DNA of 64,000 nucleotides from Rhineura floridana (GCF_030035675.1 NC_084493.1:20995822-21059821), one strand, 5' to 3'; shown: positions 23,301-32,894, numbered from the stretch's first letter. Notes: generated by a model not told the origin, from the letters alone. A program made the numbers and translations.

Positions 23301-26300
23301 TTACTTAATAATGGACAGGCCTTTCTGCGGCCCATCACAGCTGATGTTTCCTTATAGGCACACCCCTTTCAGAGAACAGTCTTCAGACACAAGGAGATTG
23401 CTCTGGAAGAATTGGCTCCAGAAGTGCAACAGCAGTTTCTAACCCTCAAAAGAGCAGCTGCACGTATATCTGTATATCTATATCTAGTAAATATATTCTA
23501 TTGTTGTATTTTGCTGCATTTTTGTTTTGTATATGATGAGCTTTTTCATTTTACTTATGTACATTGTTTAGACAGAGATTTCTTACTCAAATGTTACTTA
23601 AAATGTGGATTATCATTATTAGCAGCTGTACTGAATGTGAAATTTATATTGATTTTTGCTGAGATTTCTTGAAATATAAAGCAGAATGCCAGTTAAAGAA
23701 ATAAATGCAATGTGTTGCATGAGTGCCTCTACGAGATGTTAATGCAGCCTTCAATATCTCCCCACCCCACCACCACAGTTTGCAAAGATGTTACAGAAAC
23801 ATACAATGCAGATCCAAGGCCCTACTTCCTGGCTGGCATGTTTCAATAATGATCAAAAAATACGAGGTGTGGACATTCGTTGATAATAAGAAAAAAAGGG
23901 GGAGAACCCCAGAATGTCAAAAGAGGGAAATTCCAAATAATGTAGATTTTTTTATTGATTTCTATAAAAGAGAATAAATTTCTTTCAAATCAAATACCCA
24001 ACACGTTTCAGCCCTACACAAGGGCTTTCATCAGGGGATTTAAGTTGTTAAAGTGCTTTATTAAATAGAGTCTTCTGTCTCACTTTTGCTATGTTTCAAT
24101 ACCATCATTTCCCAATCAGGCGCTCTCCACATGTTGTTGGACTGCCAACACCCATCAGCCCCGGGGCAGCATGTGTAATTATCAGGAATTATGGGAGTTG
24201 GTGCCCTCCAGATGCTATTCGGACTTCAAGCTGAGAAATGCTGTTTTACACTACCTAAAGGGGCTGACGAGGAAGCATAGATGGGCAAGCCAAGCCTGGC
24301 CCAGTTCTTTTATCTGTATTATTATTGTTGTTGTTGTGGCAAATCAAATCTTTAATTTGCGGTCAAAGACCCATATCGGCTATACAATACAAACAGTATA
24401 AAGGAAATAAAAAGAGATATACAGTACATTTGCAAGTATCATACAATCTCATTTAAATGTTAGCACGAATTAATTGGGCGGCGTAAAGGAATTTAGCAAC
24501 TTGAATAGTAATTCCTTTGTCTAAACCAGAGAGAGCAAAAGCAATCATATCATCAGATTGGTGATAGGGAATTGAGAATATAGGGTTGAGAAATTTATAT
24601 CTGATCCGAGTATAAAAAGCACATTCAAATAAACAGTGATAGGGAGTTTCGATATTATCAGTTCCTCAAGGGCAAATGCAGAGATCATATGGAACTCCAT
24701 TAAATCTTCCCTCAAGGATTGCAGAATTTAAACAGTTAAATCTTGTTTTAGAGAAGGCTAAGCGAAGTTTGGGAATAGTAAGGAAATGCAGGTATGGAGC
24801 AATCTTACCATATTGTAACGGTAATTTTAAATGTAAGGGGGAGCATATTTTTGCAGCCCTAGTGGTTGAGTTCTTGTAATCCATATCTTTAAAGCGAGAG
24901 CGAATTGAGACTAAAGCATCACTTGGCGAATATTGAATTAAATGTTCTTTAGCTAGGCCCATTTTCAGTATTTTTAGTTCAATTTTGGTATTCCAGAGGG
25001 AAGGACTAGAGTCTTTCCAGTATGCAGAGAGAAGGCCCAGCGAGTTATTAGAAGAGATTTTTACCCAATAATTGGCCGTCATTAGCCAGGCTTGGCATTC
25101 CAATGAGGAGAGACCACATTCAAGCCTAAGTGCTGCTGATGGAACACATCTCGGAACGCCTAGCAACCGGCGTAATAGGCTAGAGAGAACTGCTTCAACT
25201 GTATGATCCATAGAGTGGATCCAGAGTGGAACTCCATACAGAAGTTGGGGTATGATCTTATAGTTGAATAATTTAAGAATTGCTGGAACAAAACAACCTC
25301 CTTTATAATAGAAAAACCGAAGTAAGTTCTTAACAGAGTATCTTGCTTTCGATATTGCGTCTTTTATGTGCGTAGTCCAGCCCATAGAAGAATGAAAGGT
25401 TATCCCTAGATATTTATAATGGGCAACTTGGGCAATTTGGCAGCCGTTAATTTTCCAAACAGGAAGATTTCTTCGTTTGGAGAAGACAAGAATTTTAGTT
25501 TTGTCCAAATTTATAGAAAGTTGGTTCTCGGCACAGTAGGACATAAAAGCTCTTATCATGCATTTGAGGCCAATCTTTGAATTGTGGCAGTGAGCAACGC
25601 AAGAATCAGTTCCGAATGCAACTCTTCAAGCTTCTTCCACTTGTAAGATATCAACAGCAACTTTGAGAGTTACAGGCAGGAGCAAATGTGACAAGGTCTA
25701 TTGCTTATTGTCAGATCAGGACAAACGTGTGACCCTTAAATATTTATGTGGCAGATGCACAATTTGGCAGCCTGATGCTGTCTTGGTCTGGAGATTGTTT
25801 TAAGATGATGCAGAAATGCTCATTATGCACTTTTAAAAAATATTCCCTTGCAATGTCCGTTGGTTTTAAGCAAATGAGTTGACCCAAACTGATATCCCTA
25901 ATAAGACCTGAACCCCCTGAACAGAGCTAACATCTGTGTTTTCATCATCTGGGGTCACCACCACAGTTCAAACACAGGGATAGAGATAGGGAACCTGTAG
26001 CCCTCCAGATGTTGCTGGACAACAACTTCCATCATCCCTAATCATTAGAGATGCTGGTTGTGGCTGATGGGAATTTGGAGTCCAGCAACATCTAGAGGGC
26101 CACCGGTTCTCCATCATGAAAGATAACAGGGAATGCTTGCAAGGAAGTGGATAGCTATCACCCAAGACCTGCATCCCTCACTTGATGGGCTCTGGAATAT
26201 TTGTTTTAGGATTTTTATCCTGCCTTTTGACAGATGTTTGAATAGCATTAACCTGTGTGATGAAAGGATGATGTCATTGCCAGCATGATCTGTCTCAAAG

Positions 26301-29300
26301 GTTTCAAGGCCCGTTTCAGGCACTCTTTTGTTTAGCTAGCACCAGTGTGAAAGTTTTGTGCCACGCTGGCAGAGGCCATGCCCAGAAGATGCTCTGGTCC
26401 TGACAACCCTTTCTAGGCTATTTGAGCTTTGCCTCCCTTCTAGGTCTCGCCCTGCAACTTTGTTTGGTCCAGAGTTTCCCAGCATAGTTTTACCTAAGCA
26501 CGACCACGATGGGGCTCTCACTGCCCGTTGCCACCATCAGCCCCTTCCAGATCATCAGCGCTGAAGAAACGATCATCCCAAAGTTCAGCACCTGGTAATA
26601 CAGCTGGGAGGGGGTGAAGGGACAAGGATGAGGGGGGCACTGAGAACACAACAGTCCCCACACCCTGGTCCAAGACACACATGCACAGAGCTTTCCTTCA
26701 AGACACAAACACTCACCAAAATAACCCCGTTTCCCAAAACTGCAGTCAACAAACTCATTTACTCTACAAGTTCCATCACTGTCAACGGGATTACTTGGGA
26801 TTAAGTGGACTGCAGCCAGCCCAGTTTGCTCACAGGTATACTTACATGTGAATTCCCAAACATTGTCGAAACAAGTCTCCGTGGAAACCAGTTCAAAAAA
26901 AGTGGTTCAAATAGGCAGCTTTACATTACAAAACAGACTATACTGAGACCCAATGTTATCTGGAGGAAAACATGCTGGACCTGAATTTCGACACCCCAAC
27001 AAGCAGGCTTATGGTTTCCTTTAGCAAGTCATTCTCTCTCAAATTACTTTTCACCTGCTCCCCAGCTCGTTATAGGGGAATGTGAAGACAAAACAAAGTT
27101 GCAAAGCACTTGGCGCATTAAATACCACTGAAAAGGCAAAAGGATGCAGAATGGCAGATACTTCTGTTCCTGCATCCCTCACATAGTAATTGGTAACTTG
27201 TCTTGCTTTCTTTCTTGCCTTGCTGGCACTACAGATCAATGGCAGAGCTCATGCTTGGCATTCGGAAAGTCCCCTGTTTAATCTCCAGGTTCTCCAGTTA
27301 AAAACATCTCAGGAAGCAGGGCTGGGAAGACCCCTGTCTGAGACCCTAGAAAGCAGCAGCCAGCAAGACAGACAATATTGGAATGGATGGGCCAAATGGT
27401 CTGACTCAAGGTACGTTCATAGTCGATCTACAGCAGGGGTGGTTAACCCACAGGTCTCATGTGCCCCCTACATGAGATTTTTGGGGCCCTCCAAGACCTC
27501 CCAAAATATTATCATTTTTTTTAAAAAAAATTGACTGCTCCTATGGTGCGTTGCCAAAAGGCTTGCCTGCCTTAGATGTTTCTGTGGCCCCTGCAAAATG
27601 TTTATTTTTAAAAAAATTGTAAAAAATAATGTTTAATTATTATCTGTACTGACTGCTCCCTAGGTACTCTTCTGTGATTCTGTGACACCAACAGGCTTTT
27701 GTGATCCCCCCACAAAAAATTGTCCTTGTAAAAAAGAATTATTATTTATTCAACTCATATCCCGCTCTTCGTCCCAGAGGAACCCAGGATGGTAGACCCA
27801 GCAATAACAAAGCATAAAAAATACTAAAACTATTGCCACAACCAGTGATCTCAGGGCTGTCAGGAACAGTGCCTTTCATCCATCAAACACCTATTTGTTT
27901 GTTTTTTAATCAGCTACACCCACTTTTGCACCCCAGATGGTCAGTGTGGCCCTTGATCCCCAAAAAAGGTTAGCCACTCCTGCTCTACAGTGTTTCTGCT
28001 GTCTGTGCATGGTACACTGTGGTCTGGCTTGTGCACAGTGGCCAATTAATAGACTGCCAACCTTGCAGCAGGATGCTGGACCCTGGATGGTTTTATACCC
28101 TCTGTGCTCTGTGCCAACAGCTCAACACTGCCAGTATTTACTGGCAGCAAATCACTTTGAGCCCAGCTGCTGAACACCACTTCATCATATGGAGTATGGC
28201 ATTACAGTGCCCACATCCCACCTTCAAGATTATAACTACAATCTTAACCCCACTTCCTTGGAAGCAAGTTCTATTCAATTGATAGGAATTACAGCTCAGT
28301 AAACATTCATAGGATCATGTTGTATGGTTTCATTCCTGTTCACACTTACTTCGGAGTAAGTAAGCCCACTACATTCAGCATGTATTGCTTCCATGAAGCC
28401 ATATCTGAAATCAGACTGGAAGCAATTACTCTGCAGTTAGGCAAAAAAACACCAACCTTTCATTGGACCAACTGACCTTTAAGCATAGTGGAAGTGAGTT
28501 TTTTTTCTAAATACACTAGGCTTCCATACTTTGGAGCAAAATTATCATCATCATCATCATCATCAACAACAACGTTTATTACCTGCCCTTCACCCAAAGG
28601 TTCCAGGGCAGGTTACAACAATTTTACAACACAACATTAAAAGCAACCTAAAAACAACCTAAAAGATAAAATTTAGGTCTGATTTGTGTACATAAGAACC
28701 ACCCACTGCAAGGTAGAGCAGACATCGCTAAGCTTGACAGACGTTCAGGCTGATGCACTATGTAAAGTGGTCCACCACACTGGGAAAGAGCTGTAACTCT
28801 GTGGTAGACCATCTGCTTTGAATGCAGAAGGTCCAAGGTTCAATCCCCCAGCATCGCCACATAGGGCTGGGAGACACCCCTGCCTGAAACCCTGGAGAGC
28901 CTCTGCCAATCAGTGTAGACAATGCTGAGCTAGATGGACCAATGGACTCCGTATAAGAGAGCTCCCTCTGTTCTATAGGATCTGTCGCGAATCTACCTCC
29001 AGTAAGCTTTCAGTGCAAGCACTGACGGGAGAGCTAAGCCGAGAGCTAAGGGGAGACAGCCCCACACCACAAATTCTCTTCTTCTACTTCCTCCACCTCG
29101 TGCAGAGCTTTCTCAACCCAAACTCCACAGTCTACAGAGTTCCGACCACCAGCCTTGCTCAGCATTGGGCCGGCGTGGCCACCGATCCTACGACACTACA
29201 CAAAGAGGGGAGACTCCATCCCCGCTTAGCCCTCGGGGCTGCAGAGGGCGGAGGCACGGCCTAGCTCGAGACCTGCAGCCTCCCCTCCCGGCATCCGCGC

Positions 29301-29355
29301 GCACCTGCCGCTTATTCATCCGCCGAACATCGTCCAAGAAATCCAGAGACAACAT
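17293..29355 (-). CDS. SEC11A: SEC11A: ER signal peptidase catalytic subunit (complete, six coding exons)
   Basis: SEC11A is the serine-type catalytic subunit of the ER signal peptidase complex, which cuts signal peptides from secretory and membrane proteins on the lumenal side. Exons on the minus strand: 29355-29305, 26603-26494, 21045-20896, 19374-19255, 18272-18215 and 17343-17293. All junctions have GT/AG and compatible phases, giving 179 residues, the human length. Start [17 protein letters not shown]; membrane anchor about residues 17-36; catalytic Ser56 in SGSMEP; His96 in PIVHRV (where bacterial enzymes use Lys); Asp116 and Asp122 in [10 protein letters not shown]-terminal hydrophobic segment about 164-177 and end VLVHRE. 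It is SEC11A rather than SEC11C because of the [12 protein letters not shown] start, [19 protein letters not shown] and the VHRE end. Differences from human as I recall it are minor (VATGSES, IEEP, NGDIK, YTVLF). The introns are full of repeats. Confidence 0.97.
17344..18200 (-). other. SEC11A: SEC11A intron 5
   Basis: No repeat of the window's families and no RNA gene was recognised. Confidence 0.5.
18215..18272 (-). CDS. SEC11A: SEC11A coding exon 5
   Basis: Completes Gly144, then [19 protein letters not shown] with a GTATG donor at phase 0. Confidence 0.95.
18893..19215. mobile_element. Old hAT-like element in SEC11A intron 4
   Basis: Starts GAGCAGGGGTAGGGTACCTT and TTTCATCCTGAGGGACACC, typical of the left end of reptile hAT non-autonomous elements. 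The right end is unclear and lies close to exon 4. Confidence 0.5.
19255..19374 (-). CDS. SEC11A: SEC11A coding exon 4 (catalytic Asp residues)
   Basis: [20 protein letters not shown] begins the exon and [12 protein letters not shown] ends it. Holds Asp116 and Asp122. An old hAT-like repeat stops about 40 bp from its 3' side. Confidence 0.97.
19525..19885 (-). repeat. Sauria-type SINE (BovB-tailed), with internal extra sequence
   Basis: The left end has CTGCCTTCAAGTTGATCCCG and ACTTATGGTGACCCTATGAA, the BovB-like tail read in reverse. The right end has GGGATTTGAACTCACAGACT and the tRNA-like head. Longer than a standard copy because of a central expansion with GGGCCTGCTCAGCTTGCC. Confidence 0.8.
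19890..20490 (-). other. SEC11A: SEC11A intron 3, unassigned part
   Basis: A/T-rich; nothing recognised. Confidence 0.35.
20500..20880. repeat. Interspersed repeat with GTTTGCCATTACATCTGAA arms, class unknown
   Basis: Contains AAACCATTCCTGCTTTAACC, AACTAGTTTGCCATTACATC, GATTTCAAAATGAGGATCAA and CACAAACACAGAGCTTGTTT. Related text occurs at 41110-41270 and about 53780-54130, so it is a dispersed family, possibly a palindromic DNA element. Confidence 0.5.
20896..21045 (-). CDS. SEC11A: SEC11A coding exon 3 (catalytic Ser and His)
   Basis: Completes Ser54, then [15 protein letters not shown] and later [13 protein letters not shown]. Holds Ser56 and His96. Ends with two bases of Lys104. Confidence 0.97.
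21046..21600 (-). other. SEC11A: SEC11A intron 2, unassigned part
   Basis: Nothing recognised. Confidence 0.35.
21615..21700. mobile_element. Foldback MITE family 1, fragment
   Basis: TGATGGGAGCTGGAGTTCAACATCTGTAGGG-like right arm (positions 21636-21668); the left arm is decayed. Confidence 0.5.
21770..22080 (+). mobile_element. L2-like LINE C-terminal region, degraded
   Basis: Plus-strand text AGAGAGGGCCTTCTTGTCTG, GGCACCCATATTATGGAACA and CCTTTTCAGGAGGCATTTTT parallels the RAFSV-AP-LWN-LP region of the L2 copies at 4.0-6.1 and 52 kb. No open frame survives. Confidence 0.6.
22275..22402. mobile_element. Foldback MITE, family 1
   Basis: AGGGATGGGGGACCTATGGC ... CATCTAGAAGGCTGCAGGTT, diverged. 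Confidence 0.65.
22790..22925. mobile_element. Foldback MITE, family 1
   Basis: TTTTTGGCCCTCCAGACATT, ACTACAACTCCCATCAGTCC and GACATCTGGAGGGCTGAAGG. Confidence 0.8.
23080..23205 (+). repeat. Second tRNA-SINE family, degraded fragment
   Basis: GGGTCTCAGGAGACATGGCT ... AGACAACATTTGGCTAGATA and GATCTGACACCATATGAATA. Confidence 0.45.
23210..23985 (-). other. SEC11A: SEC11A intron 2, unassigned part
   Basis: A/T-rich; no gene recognised. The right end runs into the ribozyme-like repeat. Confidence 0.35.
23992..24041 (-). ncRNA. Hammerhead-ribozyme-like motif within a repeat
   Basis: Read on the minus strand: AAATCCC, then CTGATGA (24034-24028), a stem AGCCC/GGGCT with loop TTGTGTA, then GAAA (24009-24006), CGTGTT, and GGGTATTT. 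The CUGAUGA and GAAA boxes, the stem between them, a two-pair stem III (AC/GU), a GUU cleavage triplet and closing stem I (AAAU-CCC with GGG-U-AUUU) all fit a type I hammerhead. Such motifs with very short stem III are known from Penelope-like retroelements. Activity is not shown and the host repeat is not identified. Confidence 0.55.
24108..24228. mobile_element. Foldback MITE, family 1, diverged
   Basis: CTCTCCACATGTTGTTGGAC ... GGAGTTGGTGCCCTCCAG-like arms (to about 24220). Confidence 0.6.
24318..25640 (-). mobile_element. Non-LTR retrotransposon, RT C-terminal half, clade unresolved
   Basis: Minus-strand frame of about 297 codons (25559-24666) with [58 protein letters not shown] and [20 protein letters not shown]: the thumb and C-terminal region of a LINE reverse transcriptase. 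Downstream, [20 protein letters not shown] resembles a C-terminal Cys/His motif. The catalytic YADD box and the endonuclease are absent, so the copy is 5'-truncated near 25.6 kb; a stop separates the main frame from the C-terminal motif. The 3' tail is CAACAACAACAATAATAAT near 24345-24318. It differs clearly from the L2 and BovB copies; candidates are the I, Vingi or R4 groups. Confidence 0.8.
25985..26115. mobile_element. Foldback MITE, family 1
   Basis: GGGAACCTGTAGCCCTCCAG ... CAACATCTAGAGGGCCACCG, ending GTTCTCC. Confidence 0.8.
26120..26490 (-). other. SEC11A: SEC11A intron 2, part next to exon 2
   Basis: Nothing recognised. Confidence 0.35.
26494..26603 (-). CDS. SEC11A: SEC11A coding exon 2
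   Basis: [20 protein letters not shown] begins the exon, followed by [16 protein letters not shown], encoding the transmembrane anchor. 36 codons plus AG, the first two bases of Ser54. Confidence 0.96.
26745..26830. repeat. Interspersed repeat fragment of the CCATTGA/TTACT family
   Basis: Short stretch (GGGATTACTTGGGATTAAGT, GGACTGCAGCC) resembling the repeat at 9165-9290. Confidence 0.35.
27240..27425 (+). repeat. Second tRNA-SINE family, diverged
   Basis: CAGAGCTCATGCTTGGCATT, AATCTCCAGGTTCTCCAG and GCCAAATGGTCTGACTCAAG. Confidence 0.6.
27435..27986. mobile_element. hAT-like non-autonomous DNA transposon
   Basis: Terminal inverted repeats CAGGGGTGGTTAACC (left) and GGTTAGCCACTCCTG (right), flanked by ATCTACAG and CTCTACAG, an 8-bp duplication with one change. 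About 550 bp, no transposase frame. It sits at the end of the SINE on its left. Confidence 0.85.
28290..28375. repeat. Interspersed repeat of the CCATTGA/TTACT family
   Basis: TCACACTTACTTCGGAGTAA and GTAAGCCCACTACATTC. Confidence 0.4.
28538..28690 (-). mobile_element. LINE 3' tail fragment with (ATC)n
   Basis: (ATC)n at 28540-28563, then TTTATTACCTGCCCTTCACC and GGGCAGGTTACAACAATTTT, a 3' end of a CR1/L2-type LINE on the minus strand. Confidence 0.6.
28785..28978 (+). repeat. Second tRNA-SINE family, near full length
   Basis: GCTGTAACTCTGTGGTAGAC (A box), GGTCCAAGGTTCAATCCCCC (B box), CCTGGAGAGCCTCTGCCAAT and GTAGACAATGCTGAGCTAGA. Confidence 0.9.
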
Positions 29356-29600
29356 CACGAGGGGAGGAAGGGGGAAAAATACGCTACCGCCGGGAGAAGC
29401 AAGCGAGCATAACACTTCCGCTTCCGGCCGCCTGACCCTATTTCCGTTCCAGCCCGACCATGGAGTCGCCTTTCCCAGACCTGCCCAACTTCGTTGGTCC
29501 TCTCTTCCCTCGAGAGACGAGCATAGGCTCACACGCAAGAGTTCCGTGTAGCCTTCACTTGCGGTTCCGATCAGGCACGTATCTACGTGGGGCAAGATAT
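29200..29600. promoter_or_regulatory. SEC11A: SEC11A CpG-rich promoter and 5' UTR
   Basis: The only strongly CpG-rich stretch in the middle of the window, covering exon 1. Upstream of the start codon lie ACTTCCG (29414-29420), CTTCCGG (29421-29427) and a third TTTCCG at 29441, which on the minus strand are ETS-type GGAA sites in a cluster. No TATA box is seen, as expected of a housekeeping gene. The transcription start is probably 60-100 bp above the Met at 29355. Confidence 0.65.
29305..29355 (-). CDS. SEC11A: SEC11A coding exon 1
   Basis: 17 codons, [17 protein letters not shown], then a GT donor at phase 0. The Met has a purine at -3 (GTGATGT) and is the conserved family start. Confidence 0.96.
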
Positions 29601-29719
29601 AGAGTGGACGCGTGTCGCAATGAGTGCAGAACATGTAATTAATAATAATGGAAATGTTTTGTTTCCTATATATATGTACACGACCATAGGAGAGAGGGGG
29701 ATATAAACAAAACAATGAA

Positions 29720-30370
29720 GGTTAAGCACATCTCTTTATTAATGGAGTGATTTGAAAGGAGGTTTGGGCAGTACAATAATACCTCCGTTAACAAATCCTC
29801 CAGGAAAGAACCTCCTTTTAACAAAGTCTTTTTGGGGAGCAGGGGGGGCGTGCACATTCTGACATGGAATGTGGCTCCTTGTCTACTAGACTGGCAGCTG
29901 CTGCAGGCTGCTCTGTCATGCTTGGCTGGAATGGCGCTCCTTGCCAGGTGGCGCAGGCACCTCCGCAGTAAACAGTGCTTCAGGTGCCCGGGAAGCACCG
30001 TTTACTGCAGACATATCTGCTTCAGTGTGGCGGAGGATGGCAGAGAGAGAGAGAGACCAACCGCAGGGTGGTGGTAGTGGCTGCCCCTTGCCTGCCTGCT
30101 GGAGTGTACAAAAGCCTTCAAGTGGTCTGTAAGGCTTACCTGACCTGGTTGTTTGTTTATAAAAATATTGTAAACTGCTCTTTTGTTAGAAACATCAGAG
30201 CGGTTTACAACACATTAGGGTTCAGACATGCGTGTTGTTCGTTTTGAATAAAAAGTTTGCTGAAATATGTTGAGCTGCTCTTCTTTTTTCCTGGTGTAGG
30301 AGCCTATCCCTATTCTTTCCATGTTATTCCAACCACTGGTACCAAAGTTTCTGTTAAAGAAGTCATGTAA
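29720..30370. other. Intergenic, partly repeat-like
   Basis: A pair TGTAAACTGCTC ... GAGCGGTTTACAACAC near 30170-30210 resembles an old L2-type 3' hairpin. Otherwise nothing was recognised. Confidence 0.3.
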
Positions 30371-30374
30371 CTGA

Positions 30375-30537
30375 GGTATTACTGCATAGATGTTTCTATA
30401 ACACTGGAGGCATTCAAGAGGCAGCTAGACAGCCACCTGTCAGGGATGCTTTAAGTTGGATTCCTGCATTGAGCAGGGGGTTGGACTTGATGGCCTTCTA
30501 GGCTCCTTCCAACTCTACGATTCTATGATTCCTTTAT
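30375..30537 (+). mobile_element. CR1 LINE 3' end
   Basis: TGGAGGCATTCAAGAGGCAG, GATTCCTGCATTGAGCAGGG, TTGGACTTGATGGCCTTCTA and the terminal CTACGATTCTATGATTCC. Confidence 0.9.
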
Positions 30538-30689
30538 AATCAGATAATAATCAATCCTGTAAGGTAGGCAAGGCTGAGAGAGAATGATTGGCTTAAAGAT
30601 TACACAATGAGCCTTGAAGCTTTCTCTAGTGCAACTCTCAGCAGCTGTCCCACCTGTCTGAAGTGAAGCGAGACAGCAAGGGCCTGTTT

Positions 30690-31135
30690 GCTTCCCCTCG
30701 CTGGATCATCACCTTGTAGTGGTGAGTGGGCTTATGTGTTCCAATGAACTCTATGAGCAATGCCGTCAGGAGTCATGTACTCCCAGCAGGGTCACCCATG
30801 GCAGTAAAGTCAAGGGAGGGGAACTAGACAAAGAACGATCCAAGAATGTCCTCAACGGCAGAACAGGTGGAAGATAACAATGTGTATGTTACAACGGCTG
30901 TGAAGGCGGATGAAGTCTGCACCAGATAAGACTTCCGATCATCGTGGTATCCATGCCATTGGACCAAAGCCTTTTTCTGTCAAGACTGTGTGTTGATTGT
31001 TGTGCACCAATCTCCCCACATAAAACAAATTCACGCACAGGCATCTTCCAACCAAACCAAACCTTATCTTGGAAGACAATCTTACTCGGCCACGAGTGAT
31101 CACCAATGAAATAGTTTGTTTGCTTCACTGAAGCC
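30690..31135 (+). mobile_element. RTE/BovB LINE, 5' region fragment
   Basis: ATCATCACCTTGTAGTGGTG, AATGCCGTCAGGAGTCATGT, GGGTCACCCATGGCAGTAAA and GATCCAAGAATGTCCTCAAC match what I remember of the 5' untranslated part of BovB elements. The coding part does not follow, so it is a fragment. Identity should be checked. Confidence 0.6.
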
Positions 31136-31204
31136 AATTATCATTAGGCTTCTGAAAGTCATTCTGTCTTGATGTAGCTGAGGGAGAGGAGGTAGATTAG
31201 AAGA

Positions 31205-31428
31205 GTCCTGCTGGATCAGGTCCATCTAGTCCAGCATCCTGTTCTCATAGTGGCCAACCAGATGCCCATGGGAAGCCCACAAGCAAGAACTGAGTGTAAC
31301 AGGACTATCTTTGCTTGTGATTCCACAGCAAGTGGTATTCAAAAGCATACTGCCTCCGACAGTGGAGGTACAACATAGCCACTGTGGCTAGTAACCACTG
31401 GCAGCTTCTCCATGAATTTGCCATCCAA
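31205..31428 (+). repeat. Interspersed repeat (CCAGCATCCTGTTCTCA family)
   Basis: CCTGCTGGATCAGGTCCATC, AGTGGCCAACCAGATGCCCA and GTGGTATTCAAAAGCATACT. A second copy lies at 39095-39370. Class unknown. Confidence 0.7.
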
Positions 31429-31687
31429 GATGGTGGCCGTCACAGCACAGCCCACTCCATTTACGAGTGGTGGCTGCTACCCATTGGGACTTGTGGGGTG
31501 GAAGGCAGGGAGACCAGCAGTAGGCAGAGCCAGAGCCATTCCCTGCCAGATTGTAAGTCAGGTAGGTGGCGACTGGCTGAGGACAGACTGGGGTTGGTGG
31601 GGTAGTGCCACATTTGCCTTAATGGACCAGCTGCCACTTGGCTTCTCTTTTCCTGGAATTGTCTCTTCAGGGGCCCTTCCATTAACA

Positions 31688-31824
31688 GGTGTGGGGACCC
31701 TTTGGCACTCCAGATGTTGCTGAACTACAATTCCCATCATTGCAGGCCATTGGTCATGCTTGCTGGATCTGATGGGAGTTGTAGTTCAGCAACATCTGGA
31801 GAGCCAAAGGTTCCCCACACTTGC
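31688..31824. mobile_element. Foldback MITE, family 1
   Basis: CAGGTGTGGGGACCCTTTGG ... CCAAAGGTTCCCCACACTTG with arms CCAGATGTTGCTGAACTACA / TGTAGTTCAGCAACATCTGG. CATTAA occurs on both flanks. Confidence 0.9.
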
Positions 31825-31984
31825 ATTAAAAGTTTGGGAACCTGCATTTTGCTTGTCTTCCTTCCTCATGCCTTTCCCCTTTATGCCTCTTGCATTGCAT
31901 GCCCGAAAGGAAGGGCCTGTTTCATTGTTTAAACCTTTCTACAGTGCCTAGAAAAAATGCAGGCATTTACATAAATAAAATCTA

Positions 31985-32235
31985 AATTAGTAGCAACAGC
32001 TGTGTGAATTTAAAATCAGGTCTCCCAAAACTAAATCCAGTCTCTAACCACTACACCATACTATCTCATACAATCTCTAACCACTACATCATACTACCTC
32101 TGAATTGGGAAGTGTACAAGACCAATATCTCTGCCTAACCTAGCTCACAGGGTTGTTGTGGGATAGCGGGAGAACTGTGTACATTACCTTGAGTTTCAGG
32201 GAGGAAAGCGGTATATAAATGTAATAAATAGATAA
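31985..32235 (+). repeat. tRNA-derived SINE, degraded
   Basis: CTCTAACCACTACACCATAC words, then TAACCTAGCTCACAGGGTTG, GGAGGAAAGCGGTATATAAA and TGTAATAAATAG. Rearranged head. Confidence 0.55.
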
Positions 32236-32239
32236 AATA

Positions 32240-32890
32240 AGAAGCTGATTGGATGATCTTGGGTCATAATCTCTCATCTTAACCTACCACACAGGTTTGT
32301 TGTGGTAAGACAGGGCAACCTTGGAAGAAAGGCAAGATGTGGATGTGATAAAACTGCATTGAAATTCTGCATAGCAATTCTAGAGATTGTATTGTATTCA
32401 ACTAAGTTATACACAAGAATAAACTCCATTAAATTAACTGACCTGAGTTAGTCTCTGCCTGGTGCTTCTTCTTACAATGTGTTTTTTATAATCTAGGGTT
32501 CATTTATATTCCTGATACACATTGACAAAGCTACTTTTCGGAGTCCCGTTGCTACTTTATTCACACAATACTTCAATTTTTATTCTACTAATAGGTCACG
32601 AGTTTGCCTCTGGAGCACTAAATACATACCTGATATCCAGGTAGGAATGTAACTGCTTAAGAAATCCCAATTATCTACAAGCGCCTGCCTTCTGCAGATG
32701 AATTATGCTTGCAACTGCATATCCTCATATTTATTGGGGGGGGGGCTATACCAATACTGAAAGTCACCATTAAACCTGGTAGCAGCATTTAGTTGCTGTC
32801 CCTGTTAGCAAATCTTTCTAGATTTCATTGCATAGAAGTTATCTGAAGGTATTAAGTAGGCTGCAACAATGAAGTTTAGCTGGGACTTCC
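32240..32890. other. Intergenic, unassigned
   Basis: Nothing recognised apart from a G run near 32735. Confidence 0.35.
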
Positions 32891-32894
32891 CAAC

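Noticed and set aside
17293-29355. SEC11C instead of SEC11A
   Set aside because: N-terminus, RVLKIHEK and the VHRE C-terminus match SEC11A, and NMB next door fits the SEC11A locus.
29460-29642. Possible divergent gene starting upstream of SEC11A
   Set aside because: 60-codon frame in CpG-rich DNA with no domain; the bidirectional promoter idea is unsupported.
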